A program made the translations under genes and the position numbers. This document shows, in pieces, positions 60,387 to 64,000 of a DNA stretch of 64,000 bases; the stretch's first letter is position 1, and each line of letters begins with the position of its first letter. The notes under the pieces were generated by a model, which was not told the origin of the DNA, did not search any database, and saw only the letters and a program-made list of their open reading frames with translations. Origin of the DNA: Pseudoclavibacter sp. RFBB5 (GTDB lineage: Bacteria > Actinomycetota > Actinomycetes > Actinomycetales > Microbacteriaceae); NCBI RefSeq assembly GCF_002931555.1, contig NZ_PSTZ01000005.1:186001-250000 (forward strand), read 5' to 3'.

Positions 60387-61290
60387 CGCTCACCTGCGCC
60401 TCCCCGCGGTCGCGCCTCGCGGCCAACAGCGCGCGCACCGCGAGCGCCACGGCGAAGAGGATGAGCGCCGCGAAGAGCGGAGCGTCCGGCACGAAGAGCA
60501 GCCCCAGCGAGACGCTCAAACCGGCGATGAGCAGCGACGGCACATCCTCGCGGCAGCGGATCGCGTCAAGAGCCAGCACCGTGAAGAGCGCACACAGCGA
60601 GAACTCGAGGCCCTTGATCTCGCCGGGGAGGATGCTTGCCAGCGCCACGCCGGCCAGGCCCCCGCCGACCCAGTAGGCCTGGAGGGCGAGCTGCAGGGTG
60701 AGGAGGCGAGTCGCGGAGCGCTGCGCGGGAGGGATGGGTGTCACGATCGCGTAGGCCTCATCGGTCATCGCCCAGATCGAGTAGAGGCGGGCGAGGCGCC
60801 CGCGCACGAGGTGCAGCGGGAACGAGAACGCGTAGAACACGTGCCGGAAGTTGACGAAGAAGGTCGTGAGCGCCATCGTCGCGATCGGTGTTCCCGCCGC
60901 GATGAGGCCCACGAGCAGGAGCTCGATCGACCCCGCGTAGACGAACACCGACAGCGACGGCGCGACCCACCAGGGCAGCCCAGCCTGCATGACCAGCACC
61001 CCGAAGGCCACCCCGAGCGGCACCACGCCGAGGCCCGCCGCGAGCGAGTCGCGGAGTCCAGCTCGGATGCGCGCGCCGCGGGTCGATGGGGCCGCCAGGG
61101 TTGGGGCCAGTGTCGCGGTCAGGCTCGGATCCGGGCTCGCGGCAGCGTTCGCGCGCTCATTCCCTCCTGCTCCCGCGTTCGCGGCCCTGCCCGTGCCTGC
61201 GCGCATGCCCAGCGCACGCGCATCCCGAGGCCTCGTCGCGGCGGGCCTAGGGGGCGCGGCGTCGCGCGCTTCGGCGTCTGGGGTGGTCAT
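60379..61290 (-). CDS. azlC: AzlC-type large subunit of branched-chain amino acid exporter
   Basis: 303 residues. About 70 N-terminal residues are Ala/Arg-rich and probably disordered; the AzlC core follows (RDSLAAGLGVVPLGVAFGVLVMQAGLPWW, then FFVNFRHVFYAFSFPLHL) with about seven helices. A later start at an internal ATG (61206) would remove part of the odd leader. Divergent from an Lrp/AsnC regulator 79 bases away, the classic arrangement for amino-acid exporter control. Confidence 0.9.
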   Translation of the reverse strand: MTTPDAEARDAAPPRPAATRPRDARALGMRAGTGRAANAGAGGNERANAAASPDPSLTATLAPTLAAPSTRGARIRAGLRDSLAAGLGVVPLGVAFGVLVMQAGLPWWVAPSLSVFVYAGSIELLLVGLIAAGTPIATMALTTFFVNFRHVFYAFSFPLHLVRGRLARLYSIWAMTDEAYAIVTPIPPAQRSATRLLTLQLALQAYWVGGGLAGVALASILPGEIKGLEFSLCALFTVLALDAIRCREDVPSLLIAGLSVSLGLLFVPDAPLFAALILFAVALAVRALLAARRDRGEAQVSDV

Positions 61291-61369
61291 GCGGAGATCT
61301 TGGCACGTCGGGCGCGCATGCCGAGAGCGAATTGGAGCCTTGCGGCGTCAGATTCGGCAATAATCAAGT

Positions 61370-61804
61370 GTGGACACCATCGATCGCGCAATCCTGCGCG
61401 AACTGCAAGCGAACGCCCGACTCACGAACGCCGAACTCGCGCAGCGCGTGGGGCTGACGCCGGCGCCCTGCCTGCGCCGCGTGCGGCGCTTGGAGGAGGA
61501 CGGCGTGCTGCTCGGCTATCACGCCGAGGTCAACCCGGACAAGGTGGGGCGGGCCTTCAAGGTGCTCATCGACGTCGACCTCACGAGTCAGGCGCACTCC
61601 ACGGTGGAGGCGTTCGAGTCGCAGGCCGTCGAGCTCACCGAGGTGACCGAGGTGCGCCGCATGTTCGGCTCGCCCGACTACGCGTTCCGCGTCGAGGTCG
61701 CCGACCTCGAGAGCTTCGAGAAGCTGCTGCGCGAGAAGATCTGGCGGCTCCCCGGCGTCCACCGCGTCACCTCCCACTTCACGATGAAGGTGCTCAAGGG
61801 GTGA
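61370..61804 (+). CDS. Lrp/AsnC-family transcriptional regulator
   Basis: 144 residues: an N-terminal helix-turn-helix (DRAILRELQANARLTNAELAQRVGLTPAPCLRRVRRLEEDGVL) and a C-terminal RAM domain. Senses an amino acid and probably activates azlCD. The GTG start is 6 bases after AATAAT, so the transcript is probably leaderless. Stop overlaps the MFS start (GTGA). Confidence 0.93.
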   Translation: MDTIDRAILRELQANARLTNAELAQRVGLTPAPCLRRVRRLEEDGVLLGYHAEVNPDKVGRAFKVLIDVDLTSQAHSTVEAFESQAVELTEVTEVRRMFGSPDYAFRVEVADLESFEKLLREKIWRLPGVHRVTSHFTMKVLKG

Positions 61805-63021
61805 GCGCGGCGTCCCCGTCGCCCGCGCCACGACGCGAGCGGGCCTGGATCGCCGCGGCCCCCGCTGTCCTCATGATGGCCTGGGGCGGCAACCAGTTCA
61901 CGCCGCTCCTGCTCCTCTACCGCAAGGTCGAGGGCTACTCGGCGCTGCAGGTCGACCTCTTCTTCGGCGCCTACATCCTGGGCCTCATCCCCGGCTTCCT
62001 CATCGCAGGCTCCCTCTCCGACCGCTTCGGCCGCAAGCCGGTCATGATCGCCTCGGTGACGCTGAGCGTCGTCGCCGCGGTTGTGCTCGCCCTCGGCAGC
62101 GCGAGCCCGACCGCGATGATGGTCGGGCGCCTCTTGTCCGGCGTCTCGGTGGCCTTCGCGATGGTCGTCGGCACGACCTGGATCCGCGAGCTCTCGAGCG
62201 GAACCGTGGCACCCGCCATCGCGGCGAGGCGCGCCTCGCTCACCATCACCGGCGGATTCCTCCTCGGCGCCGTCGTCGCCGGCCTCCTCGCGCAGTGGGC
62301 TCCCTGGCCCACCGTGACCCCGTACGTCGTGCAGCTCGCGCTCACGGCCATCGCCGCCATCGCGATCGCGCGCGGAGCCGAGACCGCCGGCCCGCGGTCC
62401 CTTCGATCGGGTGAGGATCGGCCGCCTCGACCGATCGTCGACGTGGCTATCACGCCCGAGCACCGTCGTCGCTTCCTCACGGTCATCCTGCCGATGGCAC
62501 CGTGGGTCTTCGCGGCTCCCGCGCTCGCGTTCGCCGTCTCGCCGGCCATCGTCGTCGAGCGGCTCGGGGGACTCGAGATAGCGTTCGCCGCCCTCCTCAC
62601 GCTCGTCACGCTCACGGTCGGGTTCCTCATCCAGCCCAGCGTGCCGCGCATCGCCGCGCGCGTCGGCGGCGCCTCCGGCTCGGTCGGCCTCGGACTCCTC
62701 GCCGTTGGGGCCCTCATCGTCGCCGCCAACGTCGCCGTCCAGTCTCCGCTGCTCGCGTGCGCGGCCGGCGTCCTCCTCGGTGGGGCGTACGGCATCTGCA
62801 TGCTCACCGGCCTCGTGGAGGTGCAGGCGATGGCGGGGAGCCGCAACCTGGCGGGCATCACCGGCCTGTACTACGCGCTCACCTACATCGGCTTCGCCCT
62901 CCCCGCCATCCTCTCCGCGCTGGCACCGACGTTCGGCATGACCTCCCTGCTCGTGACCGTCGCCGTCGTGGCGAGCGGATGCGCCGCCCTGGTCGCGTCC
63001 AGCGTGCGACGCACCCGGTGA
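61801..63021 (+). CDS. MFS transporter
   Basis: 406 residues with twelve helices. The loop GSLSDRFGRKPVMI after helix 2 is the MFS motif A. Opening AWIAAAPAVLMMAWGGNQFTPLLLLY resembles drug/amino-acid efflux MFS proteins of actinobacteria. Translationally coupled to the Lrp-type regulator, so an amino acid or related compound is a plausible substrate. Confidence 0.9.
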   Translation: MSAASPSPAPRRERAWIAAAPAVLMMAWGGNQFTPLLLLYRKVEGYSALQVDLFFGAYILGLIPGFLIAGSLSDRFGRKPVMIASVTLSVVAAVVLALGSASPTAMMVGRLLSGVSVAFAMVVGTTWIRELSSGTVAPAIAARRASLTITGGFLLGAVVAGLLAQWAPWPTVTPYVVQLALTAIAAIAIARGAETAGPRSLRSGEDRPPRPIVDVAITPEHRRRFLTVILPMAPWVFAAPALAFAVSPAIVVERLGGLEIAFAALLTLVTLTVGFLIQPSVPRIAARVGGASGSVGLGLLAVGALIVAANVAVQSPLLACAAGVLLGGAYGICMLTGLVEVQAMAGSRNLAGITGLYYALTYIGFALPAILSALAPTFGMTSLLVTVAVVASGCAALVASSVRRTR

Positions 63022-63060
63022 CGCGCGCCGCACTGAGCGCGCACGCACCTGCTGATCAGG

Positions 63061-63074
63061 GAACGTCAACGTTC
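63061..63074. promoter_or_regulatory. Palindrome GAACGTCAACGTTC before the SDR gene
   Basis: Perfect 6-base arms around CA, 94 bases before the SDR start. GGAAC at its left edge resembles the -35 of stress (SigH/ECF-type) promoters, but no convincing -10 partner was found. Confidence 0.35.
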
Positions 63075-63167
63075 GATCCCTAGCGTCGTCGGTACATTGC
63101 GCCGCGAACCGCCGCGTCGATGCCAGACCACGATCACCACGAACCACCGATCAGACGGAGGCGAACG

Positions 63168-64000
63168 ATGACCGCACTCACCGACCCCAGAAACCGCTTC
63201 AGCGACTCCGGCTTCCCCGGCCAGGAGCAGCAGCAGCCCGGCCTCACCACCGAGACCACACCCGCCCCCGACCACGGGGAGAGCAGCTACACGGGCCACG
63301 GGCGGCTCAAAGGCCGCCGCGCCCTCATCACCGGTGGCGACTCCGGCATCGGTCGCGCCGTCGCCCTCGCTTACGCACGGGAGGGCGCCAAGGTCGCAAT
63401 CTCGTACCTGCCGGAAGAGGAGGCGGACGCGCAGGAGACCGCGCGCCTGATCAACGAGGCCGGCGAGACCGGACTCCTGCTCCCTGGTGACCTCCGGAAC
63501 GAGCAGTACTGCTCCGAGATCGTGCACGCGACGGTCGCCGCCTTCGGAGGCATCGACCTGCTTGTCCTCAACGCCGCCTACCAGCGCGACCGGACGAGCA
63601 TCGGCGAGACGCCGACGGAGGAGATCCGTCGCGTCATCGAGACGAACCTCGAGGCGCCCATCTACACGCTTCGAGCCGCGGAAGAGCACCTGCCGCCGGG
63701 CGCATCCGTCATCTTCTCGTCGTCCGTGCAGGGCTACGAGCCGAGCGACGGCCTGTTCGACTACGCCATGACGAAGGCAGCCCTCGTGTCGCTCACCGAG
63801 TCGATGGCGAAGGAGTTCGGTCCGAAGGGCGTCCGCGTCAACGCCGTCGCCCCTGGCCCAATCTGGACGCCCCTCATCCCGGCCACGGGCTGGGACGAGG
63901 AGAAGCTCGCGAGCTTCGGCCAGGACACGCCCCTGGGGCGGGCCGGTCAGCCGGCTGAGCTGGCGGGCGCCTACGTCTACCTGGCCTCCGACGACGCCAC
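63168..64000 (+). CDS. SDR oxidoreductase (YghA/GsiB-associated type), 3' end beyond window
   Basis: 277 residues visible and still open. An N-terminal hydrophilic leader (FPGQEQQQPG) typical of the YghA-like stress SDRs precedes ALITGGDSGIGRAVALAYAREGA, LNAAYQ, catalytic Ser in IFSSSVQGY and FDYAMTKAAL with Tyr and Lys, then VNAVAPGPIWTPLI. NAD(P)-dependent reductase of unknown substrate; relatives are induced by general or oxidative stress. ATG preceded by CGGAGG. Confidence 0.93.
   Translation, partial: MTALTDPRNRFSDSGFPGQEQQQPGLTTETTPAPDHGESSYTGHGRLKGRRALITGGDSGIGRAVALAYAREGAKVAISYLPEEEADAQETARLINEAGETGLLLPGDLRNEQYCSEIVHATVAAFGGIDLLVLNAAYQRDRTSIGETPTEEIRRVIETNLEAPIYTLRAAEEHLPPGASVIFSSSVQGYEPSDGLFDYAMTKAALVSLTESMAKEFGPKGVRVNAVAPGPIWTPLIPATGWDEEKLASFGQDTPLGRAGQPAELAGAYVYLASDDA

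Noticed and set aside
63060-63095. SigH/ECF-type promoter before the last SDR gene
   Set aside because: GGAAC is present but no GTT-type -10 at an acceptable spacing.

Overview
This is a high-GC chromosomal segment of an actinobacterium, most probably a Microbacteriaceae-type genus. The evidence is codon use with G/C-rich third positions, Shine-Dalgarno starts mixed with apparently leaderless ones, tightly overlapping ATGA/GTGA gene junctions, a DUF222/13E12 HNH gene, Tat-type and lipobox signal peptides, and many GGATGC/GCATCC words. I saw no rRNA, tRNA, insertion sequence, prophage or CRISPR array.

Layout. 1-9.4 kb: the 3' end of a lactate permease, a VOC protein, then a leftward glycan-uptake operon (solute-binding protein, two permeases, GH38 alpha-mannosidase) with its ROK regulator. 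9.5-10.9 kb: beta-carbonic anhydrase and a methyltransferase. 11-25.9 kb: an accessory block of membrane-stress and export genes (ThrE exporter, AI-2E-family protein, FUSC-like protein, choloylglycine-hydrolase-family Ntn hydrolase, oleate hydratase, DMT exporter, YrhK-like protein, glutamate decarboxylase, YhgE/Pip protein with a degenerate ABC ATPase) ending at a divergent LuxR-type regulator. GGGTGA/TCACCC elements recur in front of several of these genes. 26-35 kb: a zinc-binding peptidase, then a hydroxy-polycarboxylate locus: leftward IclR regulator, 2-hydroxyacid dehydrogenase and RraA-type aldolase, and rightward TctC-TctB-TctA, CoA-transferase and citryl-CoA-lyase-like protein. 35-41.6 kb: a second sugar locus (ABC importer and PfkB kinase leftward, DeoR regulator and GH4 glycosidase rightward). 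42-45.7 kb: DUF475 protein, a second near-identical carbonic anhydrase and two SDR proteins, one without its catalytic residues. 45.9-50.7 kb: an MHS-type permease divergent from a response regulator/histidine kinase/TAXI binding protein operon. 50.7-55.9 kb: DUF445 protein, small membrane proteins, an acetyltransferase with a repeat insertion, a 13E12 HNH protein below a possible SOS box, and a 13 x 17 bp tandem repeat. 56-64 kb: two paralogous mini membrane proteins flanking a MocR-type regulator and HAD phosphatase, a CPBP protein, AzlCD with an Lrp regulator and MFS exporter, and a truncated SDR.

Working together: there are two dedicated carbohydrate systems, each importer plus glycosidase plus local regulator; one organic-acid route that pairs import, CoA activation and C-C cleavage; and a probably co-regulated stress island combining acid resistance (glutamate decarboxylase), fatty-acid and amide detoxification (oleate hydratase, Ntn hydrolase) and several exporters. 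The least described elements are the LuxR-linked island with its putative operators, the twin mini membrane proteins around the MocR regulator, and a set of related intergenic minisatellites.
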